From Prochlorococcus sp. AG-402-K04 (GTDB lineage Bacteria; Cyanobacteriota; Cyanobacteriia; PCC-6307; Cyanobiaceae): a stretch of 64,000 nucleotides of DNA. Positions 10,151 to 19,466 of this stretch are shown piece by piece. The notes below the pieces were generated by a model that saw only the letters and a list, made by a program, of their open reading frames with translations, ran no database searches and was not told the origin of the DNA. Position 1 is the first letter of the stretch. Each line of letters begins with the position of its first letter. The DNA lies in contig QCID01000006.1 in NCBI GenBank assembly GCA_003216895.1, positions 20,578 to 84,577 on the forward strand. The letters run 5' to 3'. Position numbers and translations under genes: made by a program.

Positions 10151-11658
10151 ATATTGAATTTAAGAATACTCCCATAATGGTTTTAGGGACCTCAAGTGGA
10201 GCAGGGAAATCTCTTATAGCTACAGCTATTTGTAGATATTTAAAAAGGAAAGGAGAAAAGCCAATTCCTTTTAAGGGACAAAACATGAGCAATAACGCCT
10301 GGGTTGATAAGCAAGGAAGAGAAATGGCATATTCTCAAGCTCTTCAAGCTTGGTCTGCAGGCTTAGAACCAAGCGCAGAAATGAATCCTGTCCTTTTAAA
10401 ACCTAAGGGGGATTGCACCAGTGAAGTAATTCATCTTGGCAAGAGTGTAGGGTCTAGCAAAGCAATAACTTATTACGAAGATTGGTTTGATTCAGGGTGG
10501 GAAGCTATTAAAAAGGGACTAAAAATATTATTAAAAAGTGATAAAGAAGGAAGACTTGTTCTTGAAGGCGCTGGTAGTCCTGTGGAAGTGAACTTACAGC
10601 ATAAAGATCTTACAAATTTGAAATTAGCAAAATTTCTAAGAGCAAATTGTATTTTAGTAGCAGATATTGAAAGAGGTGGTGTTTTCGCTCAAATAATAGG
10701 AACCATTGCATTAATGAAACCTGAAGAAAAGAGATTAATTAAGGGAATAATTATTAATAGATTCAGAGGAGATAAGGCATTATTTGAAACAGGCAAAACA
10801 TGGATAGAAAAGGAAACAGGTATTCCCATTTTAGGGATATTACCTTGGCTAAATGAGATCTTTCCACCTGAAGATTCCCTAGATTTACTTGAAAGAAAAC
10901 AAACAAATCAAAGAGCAGAATTAGAAATAGGAATAATAAAACTACCTCGAATTAGTAATTTTTCTGATCTGGACCCTTTCTTTCGCGAATCAAGCATTCA
11001 AATGAGATGGATCGAACCTAGTGAAGATCTGGGTAAACCTGATGTATTAATAATTCCTGGAAGCAAGCAAACAATTAAAGATTTAGAAAGTCTCAATCAA
11101 ACTGGTATGAGTAATCAAATTATAAATTATTCCAAAAATGGTGGGACTGTTTTTGGAATATGCGGAGGGCTACAAATGCTAGGGAAATCATTAGAAGACC
11201 CGAATAAAAAAGAAAGTATTAATGATCTAAGTAACTTTTCACACAAAGGAATGAACCTTCTTCCTATAAAAACAACCTTTGGAGAAGTTAAGCGCAACTC
11301 ACAAAGGGAAGAGATCGTTTCATGGCCTAAGAACAAGATCGTAAAGGGGTTTGAGATGCATTATGGAAAAAGTGATTTAATCGACAAAAAAAATTCAGAT
11401 ATTATTTCTTTATTTAAAAACTCTTCATTAGGATGGGTAATTGAAAAAGAAGATAAAAGCTTTGTAGGAGGCACCTATCTTCATGGTATTTTTGAAAATG
11501 ATCAATGGAGACGGCAATGGATAAATAAAATAAGACAAAACAAAGGACTAAATGAATTAAACATTAAAGAAGAAAATAATAGTGATTATAGAGAGAGCTT
11601 ATTAGACTTACTAACAGACTCATTCGCAAAAAATATCAATTTAGAAAAGGTACTTTAG
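10147..11658 (+). CDS. cobQ: Cobyric acid synthase (glutamine-hydrolysing)
   Basis: A 503-residue CobQ: N-terminal P-loop-like amidotransferase domain (LGTSSGAGKSLIA), the FKGQNMSNNAW motif, and a C-terminal class I glutaminase-like domain with the nucleophile stretch GTVFGICGGLQMLG and GTYLHGIF histidine region. It amidates side chains b, d, e and g of adenosylcobyrinic acid a,c-diamide during cobalamin synthesis. Length and both domains are intact. Confidence 0.96.
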   Translation: MNIEFKNTPIMVLGTSSGAGKSLIATAICRYLKRKGEKPIPFKGQNMSNNAWVDKQGREMAYSQALQAWSAGLEPSAEMNPVLLKPKGDCTSEVIHLGKSVGSSKAITYYEDWFDSGWEAIKKGLKILLKSDKEGRLVLEGAGSPVEVNLQHKDLTNLKLAKFLRANCILVADIERGGVFAQIIGTIALMKPEEKRLIKGIIINRFRGDKALFETGKTWIEKETGIPILGILPWLNEIFPPEDSLDLLERKQTNQRAELEIGIIKLPRISNFSDLDPFFRESSIQMRWIEPSEDLGKPDVLIIPGSKQTIKDLESLNQTGMSNQIINYSKNGGTVFGICGGLQMLGKSLEDPNKKESINDLSNFSHKGMNLLPIKTTFGEVKRNSQREEIVSWPKNKIVKGFEMHYGKSDLIDKKNSDIISLFKNSSLGWVIEKEDKSFVGGTYLHGIFENDQWRRQWINKIRQNKGLNELNIKEENNSDYRESLLDLLTDSFAKNINLEKVL

Positions 11659-11670
11659 AAAATTTATAAA

Positions 11671-11904
11671 ATGAAAAAAGTAAGAATAAATTGGCCTAAC
11701 AAAAAATCAACCAATTGTTCTCCTGGAGAGGAATGGTTAAAAGCTGCTTATGATGCCAATGTTGAAATTCCTACTGGATGCCTAGTAGGAAGCTGTGGGG
11801 CATGCGAAATAGAAGTTAATGGAGAAGTCATACGCGCATGTATTGATAAAGTTCCAGACAAAAAGGAACTAAAAGTTGAATTCTTTAGTGATCCTTATTG
11901 GTAA
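11671..11904 (+). CDS. Small [2Fe-2S] ferredoxin
   Basis: A 77-residue plant-type ferredoxin with cysteines in GCLVGSCGACEIEVNG and a fourth in VIRACIDKVP, the spacing expected for a 2Fe-2S cluster (C-x4-5-C-x2-C...C). It is shorter than photosynthetic PetF (~97 residues) and probably serves a dedicated electron-transfer role. It starts 12 bases after cobQ and may be in the same transcript. Confidence 0.9.
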   Translation: MKKVRINWPNKKSTNCSPGEEWLKAAYDANVEIPTGCLVGSCGACEIEVNGEVIRACIDKVPDKKELKVEFFSDPYW

Positions 11905-11941
11905 AAAGATACAAATATAAATATATCTTCTTACGGCAAAT

Positions 11942-12583
11942 TCAATAATATTTCTCCGCCCTTCTAATAGCTTTAATAGAAGCTTTATAATCTCCAACCT
12001 TATACTTTGACTCACTTAAAAGTTCTAATTTTTTTATCACTTCTTCTTTTCTTTTATTACTAATTACTTTTTTATAATCTGCGATTAAATCATATCTGCT
12101 TTTTTCAACTTTTGAAACTTTAATCAATAGTTTGTACTTGGGTTCTAGGTCTTTATCAGACAGAGAGCATAATACAATATTTTTATAATCTATTTGAATA
12201 TTATTTAATTTTGAGGATTTATCAGATTCTAATAATCTAATCATTTTGGCTTTCCTTTTATCCTCTATCGCCCCTTGATAGTCTCCATTTTTATACTTAT
12301 TATTACTTCTAGCACTAAATGCTATATCTTTAGACCTTAAATTTAAAATTTCTAATTCTGTTTCTAAAGAAATTGCTTTTGAGAAGTATTCTATAGCAGA
12401 GGAGTTATCTCTCAATTTATCATTCAAAAAGCCACAAGTTAAATATGCCAATGCTATGTCATCTAGGCTTTTTAAATAATCAATATTCTTTTTAATAGAC
12501 TTAAGAGCGCCCTCATAGTCATATAAATCAACAAAAGAACTTGCTTCATCATAAAAGGATGAAGGCTCATCAAAACTTTTCAT
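11942..12583 (-). CDS. TPR-repeat protein
   Basis: A 213-residue soluble protein with tetratricopeptide-like helical pairs, e.g. ALAYLTCGFLNDKLRDNSSAIEYFSKAISLE and YKVGDYKASIKAIRRAEKYY. TPRs mediate protein-protein contacts; no partner can be inferred. It is the first gene on the left of the variable island, on the strand opposite to the preceding core genes. Confidence 0.75.
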   Translation of the reverse strand: MKSFDEPSSFYDEASSFVDLYDYEGALKSIKKNIDYLKSLDDIALAYLTCGFLNDKLRDNSSAIEYFSKAISLETELEILNLRSKDIAFSARSNNKYKNGDYQGAIEDKRKAKMIRLLESDKSSKLNNIQIDYKNIVLCSLSDKDLEPKYKLLIKVSKVEKSRYDLIADYKKVISNKRKEEVIKKLELLSESKYKVGDYKASIKAIRRAEKYY

Positions 12584-12718
12584 ATTATTTTATTCTCTTT
12601 TTCATTGTAAGCATGATGAAAGAATTTGTTTAAAAGAATTCAAAAAATATTTACGAGAAAATAAACTTTATAAAAACCGAGGAAAAGTTGCTTTTCCAAT
12701 AAGAACCTTATATCTTTC

Positions 12719-12809
12719 AATGGCACTAAAATGAATATGCCATTGTCCTGATTGGAGAACTAACTCTAAATAGATAAAGCAGGGAATCACTTCACTCCTT
12801 TATCTATTT
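12719..12809. repeat. Two strong hairpins at the left edge of the island
   Basis: Two inverted repeats follow each other. CAATGGCA...TGCCATTG spans 12719-12746. AAATAGATAAAG (12768-12779) pairs perfectly with CTTTATCTATTT (12798-12809). The second overlaps the end of an AlpA-like remnant read on the minus strand. Neither is followed by a clean T-run on the plus strand, so I do not call them terminators with confidence. Confidence 0.5.
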
Positions 12810-12846
12810 GTTCTTGCATCAATTTCTTTAGATCTAACTCTAACAA
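12787..12846 (-). pseudogene. AlpA-like regulator, C-terminal remnant 1
   Basis: On the minus strand the frame ending at TGA 12787-12789 reads LDLKKLMQEQIDKGVK, close to the C-termini of the remnants at 22.9 and 25.4 kb (KWMQEQIDKGRS and KWMSEQIEKNA). The longest of these matches the end of AlpA-family excisionase/regulators. Only the last ~18 residues are recognisable here. The rest of the 12.6-13.1 kb gap shows no gene. Confidence 0.5.
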
Positions 12847-13122
12847 GAAAATAGATTTTAACTGATAAAGATTTGTTTAGAGAATGAAGCATGATTTATC
12901 TTGTTATAGATAATTGATATATATAACTAATCTTTCAATGACTTTTGAACACTAAGGGAACTTTCTCTGATATAGATTTTATGAATGCTCCAAAGAGAAA
13001 CAATGCCCCCTATGGCAAATCTTTATCATTTTATAAAAATACTAATTATAATAATAGAGGTTAAGTTATCCAAAAATTATTCTTAATGGTTGAGATCAGA
13101 TTATTTAAAATCCAAATATGTT

Positions 13123-13557
13123 ATGAAAATGATTGAACCGTACTTAAATTTAATTAAAAAGATTCAAAGATTTAGTTTTTTCCTTCCTGCTTTAATTACA
13201 ATTTATCTATGGGCAAAAGGAAAGAATGAATTCCTAATTGGTTTCCCAGCTCCATGTCCTTTCAAATCTATAATAGGTATTCCTGGCCCAACTTGTTTCC
13301 TTACAAGGGCAACGAGTGCAGCACTTCAATTGCAACTAATAGACTCTATAAATTTACATTTATTTGGTCCATTAGTTGCAATTGGTCTTATGGTTTGGTC
13401 AGTAATAGCTATAAAAGATAAAAATATATTCCCATTTGAAATAAGTTTAAAATTTACAGCATTTACAACAACAATTCTTTTGGCATATTGGTTTTTCAGG
13501 ATAACTATGACATATGCATTTAATTTTAATATGTTTCAAGAATCATTAATGTCCTAA
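13123..13557 (+). CDS. DUF2752-like membrane protein
   Basis: 144 residues from ATG 13123. It has the DUF2752 hallmark of a cysteine/proline-rich loop after the first helix: PCPFKSIIGIPGPTCFLTRA. Two or three further hydrophobic helices follow. The family is of unknown function and found in many bacteria. A TTG at 13090 would add 11 residues. Its stop overlaps the end of the convergent membrane-protein gene by 4 bases. Confidence 0.8.
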   Translation: MKMIEPYLNLIKKIQRFSFFLPALITIYLWAKGKNEFLIGFPAPCPFKSIIGIPGPTCFLTRATSAALQLQLIDSINLHLFGPLVAIGLMVWSVIAIKDKNIFPFEISLKFTAFTTTILLAYWFFRITMTYAFNFNMFQESLMS

Positions 13558-14249
13558 TTATTAGAGTATTTAATTACTCCTACATGAGAAGCATAATTAA
13601 AAACATAGAAGTATGCCATTGGGACAAAAATTAATCCACCAATACCGCAGGTTAATATTGTACATATTCCAGTAACAAGTCCAACTAAAATACTAACCCC
13701 AAAGAAACCACCAGCTTTGCCTGAGTTGAAGACTGAACTCCATGAATTCTTAAAAGATTCTAAAACAGTAAGATTAGTAGTAAAGATTTTTTGAACATAA
13801 ACAGGTGTAATTAGAGCAAGGATAATTCCAGGGACTATACAAAATAAATATCCAAGAAGCACAGCGATAGACCAAAATGCCCCAGCAAGAATATATCTCC
13901 AAAAACGACTCTTAAGTATATTAAGAAGTTGCTTAAATGAAACAACTTCTCCTGTTGAGTAATAAATGGGAACAATGGCTATAAGAAGGACTCCAAATAA
14001 ATTGTTAAGGATGGAAAAAGGAGAAGAAAGAATCCATCCCAAAATGGTAGCAAAATAAATAGACCCCTCACTGTAATCTCCGATTGCAGGAATAACTAAG
14101 TTGCAAACAAGACTAATAACATAGGCAATCAAAAACAAAACGACCGATGTTAAATATAAAAGTGCAAATGTGCCGAGGTGAGATTTAAAAGACCTCCATG
14201 AATCTCCAACTGTTGGAGCCTTGTAGGCAAGAGCTAGTTCGTTCCCCAT
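13554..14249 (-). CDS. Multi-pass membrane protein (paralogue of the one at 15.2 kb)
   Basis: A 231-residue protein with about five or six transmembrane helices. The segment after helix 3 (VPIYYSTGEVVSFKQLL...FCIVPGIILALITPV) and the end (TCGIGGLIFVPMAYFYVF) match the protein at 15242-15823 in order and spacing, so they belong to one family, similar in pattern to DUF975-type or glycerophosphodiesterase-type membrane domains. Function unknown. Confidence 0.8.
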   Translation of the reverse strand: MGNELALAYKAPTVGDSWRSFKSHLGTFALLYLTSVVLFLIAYVISLVCNLVIPAIGDYSEGSIYFATILGWILSSPFSILNNLFGVLLIAIVPIYYSTGEVVSFKQLLNILKSRFWRYILAGAFWSIAVLLGYLFCIVPGIILALITPVYVQKIFTTNLTVLESFKNSWSSVFNSGKAGGFFGVSILVGLVTGICTILTCGIGGLIFVPMAYFYVFNYASHVGVIKYSNN

Positions 14250-14762
14250 TAAAAAAATAAATGATCTTAATTCTAATCAATATAGTTTGTATATACTTAC
14301 AATTTTTTGAAGATCTTCTCTTATTTTAATAATTAAATTTTGGATAACGGAAGCAATGGATTTAAGCAACTCCATAAATAATTGATAAACCTAGCAATAT
14401 CAAGGAAAATTTTGCTATTGGAGATCTAGAACCAAATCTTGAAAATCAAAATTGCTTGTAATAGATGATCATTCTTAAACTACCAAGATTTAAAACCTAT
14501 GAATTTAAAATTATCATTTCAAAAGTTTTAGCTATTCACAAGGTCCAAAACTAGTGAATGTAACTTGGACTTAGTTCTTTGATATCAGTGATAAAAAAGT
14601 ACTAGGAGGTTTATTGCAAATTATTTGTTCAAGGTCAACCACACTTTTAGCATTCATTGTAAATTTTATACAATGAAGCATATTAAATACAACAAGCTGA
14701 GGTCTTAGATTTTTCAATAGTAATTAAGTTAATTAAAAATAAATTCTTAATAAAAAACTTTC
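14250..14762. other. Gene-free stretch, 513 bases
   Basis: No credible coding frame. It holds one perfect 9-base hairpin, TTCATTGTA/TACAATGAA at 14653-14677, without a T-run, and otherwise looks like AT-rich spacer or decayed coding sequence. Confidence 0.4.
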
Positions 14763-15158
14763 TTAATCTCTTAATTGGCAAAATATCCTATATGCAGAAG
14801 AAGCATTTTTCCCCTTGGTCGCTTCCATTATTAAAAACAAATCTATAAACCACCATAAGCCACAGCCCCCAAAAGAAAACAACTTTAACAAACCTAATAC
14901 CGTATCTCCTATTACAAAACGATCTATACCCATACCTCCTAAAAAAATAGAGATAAGTAAAATAGTTGTCGGATCTTTAGCCTCTTGTTCACATGCCATC
15001 AAAAAAGATGCTCTTTCATCCTTAGGTAGTTTTTTAGCGAGAATCAATGAACCTGCACGCTTTAATTCATATTCTCCAATAATGTCTACTCCAGATTCAG
15101 TAATTGGAACCGGCTCAGGAATTTGATCTGAATTGTTCATTTGATCAGAATTAGTCAT
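14763..15158 (-). CDS. TM2-domain protein
   Basis: 131 residues. The C-terminal half is a TM2 domain: two hydrophobic helices around LLISIFLGGMGIDRFVIGD and LLKLFSFGGCGLWWFIDLFLI, with the conserved DRF between them. The N-terminal part (ELKRAGSLILAKKLPKDERASFLMACEQEAKDPTT) is soluble. TM2 proteins are small membrane proteins of mostly unknown role. It lies between the two related multi-pass membrane proteins. Confidence 0.88.
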   Translation of the reverse strand: MTNSDQMNNSDQIPEPVPITESGVDIIGEYELKRAGSLILAKKLPKDERASFLMACEQEAKDPTTILLISIFLGGMGIDRFVIGDTVLGLLKLFSFGGCGLWWFIDLFLIMEATKGKNASSAYRIFCQLRD

Positions 15159-15241
15159 TTTAAATAGCTGATTAGTTTTTTTCTGTATAGATGTAGATAA
15201 ATAAATAAATCAAGAAATTAGAAAATAATACGAAAATTATA

Positions 15242-15823
15242 TTAACTAGAGGGAAGAATATTATTCGGCTTATTACCAAGATTGTTTTGACTCATATATC
15301 CATAAATACTAAAAGCACCTAAAGGTATAGCAACAAATGATCCTAGGCCACAAGTAATTACTGAAGCCAATGAAACTAATGCCCCAATAATAATTTGAAT
15401 CAAAACGAATACCCACATTCTTTTTGTTTTAAGACCACCGAAAAACTCTTTAATTCCTCCCTTGACACATTCAACACCTGATTTATCAGTATTTACTATC
15501 CTTGAAATAATTAATGGTGTAGCAAAGCTAAGTAACATCCCAGGAACCAGAAGAAGCAAAAATCCAATAGACATAACAACAGCTTGCAATACTCCAGCGA
15601 TCAAAATTCTTGAGAAGTTTTCACCTAAGAAACCAAGAGCATCTTTAAGAGTTAGAGCCTTTCCTTCTCTGTAATAAATACATGGTATGTAGTAAACCAT
15701 AACTACAAGTAATGGACTTGCTATAGCACCCCAAGGGAATGCCAAAAGACAAAAAGCAAAGGGTACCACCCATTGTTTTTTGTAATCTGACCAAGATCTA
15801 TTTAGATTTATAGCTGACAACAT
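15242..15823 (-). CDS. Multi-pass membrane protein (paralogue of the one at 13.6 kb)
   Basis: 193 residues and about five membrane helices. The YYIPCIYYREGKALTLKDAL, LVPGMLLSFATPLI and TCGLGSFVAIPLGAF segments align with the protein at 13554-14249. It lacks the longer N-terminal region of that protein. Function unknown; same strand as the TM2 gene, 83 bases upstream of it. Confidence 0.8.
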   Translation of the reverse strand: MLSAINLNRSWSDYKKQWVVPFAFCLLAFPWGAIASPLLVVMVYYIPCIYYREGKALTLKDALGFLGENFSRILIAGVLQAVVMSIGFLLLLVPGMLLSFATPLIISRIVNTDKSGVECVKGGIKEFFGGLKTKRMWVFVLIQIIIGALVSLASVITCGLGSFVAIPLGAFSIYGYMSQNNLGNKPNNILPSS

Positions 15824-16160
15824 TTTTGGTAGAATTTATATTAATTATCCTTATCATAAGTTAAAAAAAGTAATTCGCCTAATAATTCATCAGATACTGA
15901 TAGATTTGTAAAAATAGTACAAGAAAATCCATTGATTTATAAAGAAGAATAAAAAGTTTCTTATTTTTTGGTTAAGAACATAAATATTTACACCATTTGG
16001 AATGTATTACGTTTTTCAGAACTATCACTATATAGTTTCAATAACGATCAAGGTACCCTACTATTATTTCTTAAAAGATAAATAAGGATCTCCTTAATTA
16101 AATACCGTAAAAAAAGAATAAGAAATTTTAATTTCCCAAATACTTCTAAATCAAAAGGAA
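15824..16160. other. Gene-free stretch, 337 bases
   Basis: AT-rich, with stops in all frames. I see no RNA gene, tRNA fragment or attachment-type repeat in it. Confidence 0.4.
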
Positions 16161-16412
16161 TCAATATGGGCATTCTATCTTGATTTCTTTTCGGTATTTC
16201 TTCACATAACCCTCTTTATATGAATCCCCTTCGATATATTCCTCCCAATAAACTTTCTTCCAACAAGTCACATGTTTATTCTTAGCATTAGCAGGAAAAT
16301 CATATTTATCAGGTGAAACTGCTTCTAAAAACTCTTGCCAAGTTAAAGAATAGACTGGCGAATGGAATAAAAAAAAAGCTATTGCTAAAAGAAAATTTCT
16401 ATTTAGTCTCAT
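16161..16412 (-). CDS. Small exported protein, unknown function
   Basis: 83 residues with a clear signal peptide (MRLNRNFLLAIAFFLFHSPVYS) followed by a short charged, tyrosine-rich mature part containing two cysteines (TCWKKVYWEEY and IECPY), which could form a disulfide. No family recognised. It is one of several small exported proteins in this island. Confidence 0.6.
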   Translation of the reverse strand: MRLNRNFLLAIAFFLFHSPVYSLTWQEFLEAVSPDKYDFPANAKNKHVTCWKKVYWEEYIEGDSYKEGYVKKYRKEIKIECPY

Positions 16413-16446
16413 CTTATTAAATAATTATTTGAAACTCTTTAATTTT

Positions 16447-16737
16447 TTATATCCAGGTTATCAACCAATTCAAATTTGCAAAAAACAATGCTGACGAAAT
16501 TGCTAATAAAAGAAATTTCTTTAATTTCTTTTCTACTTTATTTGTAAAACAATTAATTATTGCTAAAATAGTGGCTACCAGCAAAAGCAAAACTTGTATT
16601 ACCGAAATTGATATAGACACAATATCTGGAAAAAAATAACCTGTAGAATTGCCAATTATGTAAACAATTCCATCAATAAAATTAATTAAAGTGGAAAAGA
16701 GAATCAGAAAAAGTGAAGCAATATCCATTTTAATCAA
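16447..16737 (-). CDS. Small membrane protein, paralogue of the one at 23.8 kb
   Basis: 96 residues with three predicted membrane helices. Its C-terminal half (NCFTNKVEKKLKKFLLLA...NLNWLITWI) aligns with the protein at 23775-24074 (NIFSNKTSKVFNKLLLLA...NIKWLIGYI). It lies 34 bases upstream of the small exported-protein gene on the same strand, so the two may be co-transcribed. Function unknown. Confidence 0.65.
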   Translation of the reverse strand: MIKMDIASLFLILFSTLINFIDGIVYIIGNSTGYFFPDIVSISISVIQVLLLLVATILAIINCFTNKVEKKLKKFLLLAISSALFFANLNWLITWI

Positions 16738-17115
16738 GAAATCAATCCTAATTCTAACAAATTAAGCAGCATAAATAAAAATTTGAAACAGAGAGCTAGT
16801 TGTTCTTTTAGAACGACATGTCATGACATAGCACTAAATTTAAATCGTTTATGCATGGTTCCAAAGGACCCGTCCCCGAATCAAATGTTTTTTCTTAGGA
16901 AGGTATAAAAGTTTCCTTGAAATATTTTCTGATACTTAAAGTGCTTAAATTCAATATTTTACATAATATTTTTTACCATCTATCTCTTGGATTGATAACC
17001 TAGTAAGAAATATCAATCCAAAAATTAGTCCTATGTAAGAAATTAAATTAATAAATTTTATTAGATTAAAAATTTAATACAGAAATCAAGTAGGCTTAAA
17101 GAAATAAATAAAACC
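16738..17115. other. Gene-free stretch with a 12-base palindrome
   Basis: No coding frame is convincing. ATGTCATGACAT at 16818-16829 is a perfect palindrome, of the size of an operator site. The neighbouring GACATGTCGTT (minus strand) recurs with one change at about 19070. Confidence 0.4.
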
Positions 17116-17406
17116 ATGGAAAATATTCTTTTCTTTTTAATATTTAGTGGTATATGGGCAGTTGCAGATGCTATTGTTGCTCCGCCTATTTCCAAATTAC
17201 TTGGAATAAAACTAGAAGTTTCCGAATGTATAGTTGGAAGCATGCTTGGAGCGATAGGAGGTTTCTTTTTTGGTCCTATCATTGCTTTTAGTATTGAGCA
17301 AAAAGCTTCAAGCTGGATAGCAACAATATGTCTAATAATTTTTAGTTTTATTTTTCATATAATCTCCACCATTTTATTTAGTATAATCTCTGCTATTAGT
17401 TATTAG
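17116..17406 (+). CDS. Small membrane protein, unknown function
   Basis: 96 residues, three hydrophobic segments (about 4-24, 44-62, 68-93) joined by short loops; glycine-rich middle helix SMLGAIGGFFFGPII. No signal for a known family. The complementary strand also has an open frame (17061-17282), but this one has the more usual composition and an ATG start. Confidence 0.55.
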   Translation: MENILFFLIFSGIWAVADAIVAPPISKLLGIKLEVSECIVGSMLGAIGGFFFGPIIAFSIEQKASSWIATICLIIFSFIFHIISTILFSIISAISY

Positions 17407-17543
17407 TAAAATCCCAATAGATAGTTAGATTATGAATCAATGGTTTTAAAAATATAATAATAAAATAAACAATCAATAATGATACTTTATTTGAATTAAT
17501 TTGATCAATTATTAATTTAGAAAAAGTAATGTATTTATTTCAA

Positions 17544-17879
17544 TCATGGTGCAAAAGAAATTGCTTCTAGAAGTTGAACAAAGAATCCAGAGATACATAT
17601 GGTCCCTAAGAAAAGCAAAAGAAATCGATTTAATTTCTTAGATTCTCCCAGGGAGAAACTAACGGGAGCGATAATATATGAAATCAAACTCAAAATAGCT
17701 CCTAGTCCATAAAAAGCAGATTGAAACAAAGCAGAAACACACCAAACGATATAATCGAAACCATCAATTGGTCCAAAGAGAAAATTAGAGAAACTAACTA
17801 AACCTCTTATATTTATAGAAATAAATATACAAGTTAAAATTAAAAAAACAATATATCTTTTACATCCGATAATTACCAT
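17544..17879 (-). CDS. Small membrane protein, unknown function
   Basis: 111 residues with three or four membrane helices. The C-terminal pattern (SLGESKKLNRFLLLFLG) faintly recalls the 96- and 99-residue proteins at 16.4 and 23.8 kb. It starts 3 bases after the PH-SHOCT gene on the same strand, so the two are very likely one transcript. Confidence 0.6.
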   Translation of the reverse strand: MVIIGCKRYIVFLILTCIFISINIRGLVSFSNFLFGPIDGFDYIVWCVSALFQSAFYGLGAILSLISYIIAPVSFSLGESKKLNRFLLLFLGTICISGFFVQLLEAISFAP

Positions 17880-17882
17880 TTA

Positions 17883-18653
17883 TTAGAAATTTTGAGTTGT
17901 TCTTGAAAGGATCTTAGCTTTCATTTCTTGGAATTCAACATCACTTAAGACTCCTTGATCAAGAAGTTCTTTTAATTTCAACAATTCATCAGCAATATCA
18001 ATTGTTGACTTTGAGATGTCGTTATTTTCAATTAATGTTTGACTAGAACCTGATGACAAAGGGGATTGCCCAATCATAATACCTCCAGCTTGAGCTCGTT
18101 TCTCTTCCATCTCTCTAATCCGTCTCTTCTCTTCCCATGCCTGCTCTTCTTGCTGAGCATGCTTATATGATTTAGAAGCAATTTCAAGATCAGGGAAAAC
18201 TTCTATCCGCATCCAATTTCCTTTAAAAGTTAATGTAGAACCACAAATAGAAGGCAAGACATTTTCAGAAACCTGCGCATCTTTTAGATCTTTCCATTGA
18301 AAATCCCTCATTTGAAACCCACCTAATAATCCTCTATTTAATCGAATTATTCTTGAATTAGTAACGGCGAATACCTGCCTTCTACTGAATAATGCAAAAG
18401 GTCTTTTATCAATTCCTTTTTCAATTATTGCCTCATCTTTCATAAGGGTGTCATATAATTTTGTATATGCTTTTTTCAACCTATCTTCTGAATTAATAAA
18501 AACCAAATAATAATACAGGCAGATAGAAATAAGAAAAATAAAAAATCCTAAAGTTGCAACACCGATATATCCTACTTGCCATAATAAAATAATAATAATA
18601 AGGATACCCAACCAAGAGCTTATCAACTTAAAAATATTAAAAATCCCAGTCAT
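17883..18653 (-). CDS. PH-like and SHOCT-domain membrane protein
   Basis: 256 residues: two N-terminal membrane helices (about 8-45), a bacterial PH-like domain (RQVFAVTNSRIIRLNRGLLGG...FQWKDLKDAQV) and, at the end, a SHOCT motif (ELLKLKELLDQGVLSDVEFQEMKAKIL). SHOCT domains are short helical pairs often at the C-terminus of membrane proteins and linked to oligomerisation. Function unknown. It is the last gene before the attachment-repeat array. Confidence 0.85.
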   Translation of the reverse strand: MTGIFNIFKLISSWLGILIIIILLWQVGYIGVATLGFFIFLISICLYYYLVFINSEDRLKKAYTKLYDTLMKDEAIIEKGIDKRPFALFSRRQVFAVTNSRIIRLNRGLLGGFQMRDFQWKDLKDAQVSENVLPSICGSTLTFKGNWMRIEVFPDLEIASKSYKHAQQEEQAWEEKRRIREMEEKRAQAGGIMIGQSPLSSGSSQTLIENNDISKSTIDIADELLKLKELLDQGVLSDVEFQEMKAKILSRTTQNF

Positions 18654-18890
18654 CTTTCCTCCGATTTATTTTTCGTTCTATTTAGGATAGCTACTCCTTC
18701 TATCTAAATTTTATTACTTTGAAAATTGTCATTTTTAAAGTAAAGAACGCCTATTTGAATCTTTTCAAAACTTCATCGGCCAATCAGCATCATATTTTAC
18801 TTTCAAAAGTTTAGATTTTTCTTTCGAGATTAATCATTTTTGCTCTAGAGACATCCTGAGATGGGTATAGACAAAAGTAAAAAACGTAAA

Positions 18891-18990
18891 GAGAGTTGTC
18901 GTTTTTTCACTCAGGAGGGACGGTGAGGGAACAAAGAGGAACGATAATTAGAAATCGGTTCAAAATCCAACAACATCTCCAACAACATCT
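18891..18990 (+). repeat. Attachment-like repeat 1 (family B)
   Basis: Starts with a degraded tRNA-Ser end (GAGAGTTG), a 66-base body containing GAGGGACGGTGAGGGAAC, and ends in the tandem 12-mers ATCCAACAACAT-CTCCAACAACAT. The body matches repeat 5 (21851-21955) almost base for base in its middle. Same orientation as all other copies. Confidence 0.75.
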
Positions 18991-19127
18991 CAAGATCTAA
19001 CGATTAAAAAACTACTCGCAAAAATGATAGAAAATAATACTTCTAAAGAAAAGTGAATTCAAAAACTTATGGCATGTCGTTAAGTTAAATTAGAATCAAG
19101 TTAAAAGAGCCTCTTATTTGGATTTAC

Positions 19128-19448
19128 ATGAGAATCCAAACTTTTACAAAAATTGCATGTTTTGCCACTTTCATGAGTTGCAATTTTCAATGGAGTAATG
19201 CAAATCCTATTATTGACAAAGTAGAGGGGCTTCGTAATACACCAGGCTATTATTTAAATCAGCCACAAAATGGTGGAACGACAACACTTAAGGAAAAGTG
19301 CGAAGCTATTGATTATTTTCAAAGAATTAATGATTGGGGAGGAGTTATGAAAATTTCCTTTCAAATAGGATTTGAACACCCTACTGACTACCTCAAAGTT
19401 GATGAAGCTTGTGCAAAAGTTGGTGTAAATACCTCAGTGGATTTTTAG
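19128..19448 (+). CDS. Small exported protein, unknown function
   Basis: 106 residues; the N-terminus (MRIQTFTKIACFATFMSCNFQWSNA) looks like a signal peptide, and the mature part has two cysteines (KEKCEAIDYF, DEACAKVG). No family recognised. It lies between repeats 1 and 2. Confidence 0.55.
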   Translation: MRIQTFTKIACFATFMSCNFQWSNANPIIDKVEGLRNTPGYYLNQPQNGGTTTLKEKCEAIDYFQRINDWGGVMKISFQIGFEHPTDYLKVDEACAKVGVNTSVDF

Positions 19449-19466
19449 TTTTTGATAAACCTTTGC

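Noticed and set aside
17061..17282. 73-codon minus-strand frame opposite the 96-residue membrane protein
   Set aside because: Antisense shadow; the plus-strand frame has better length, start and membrane-protein composition.
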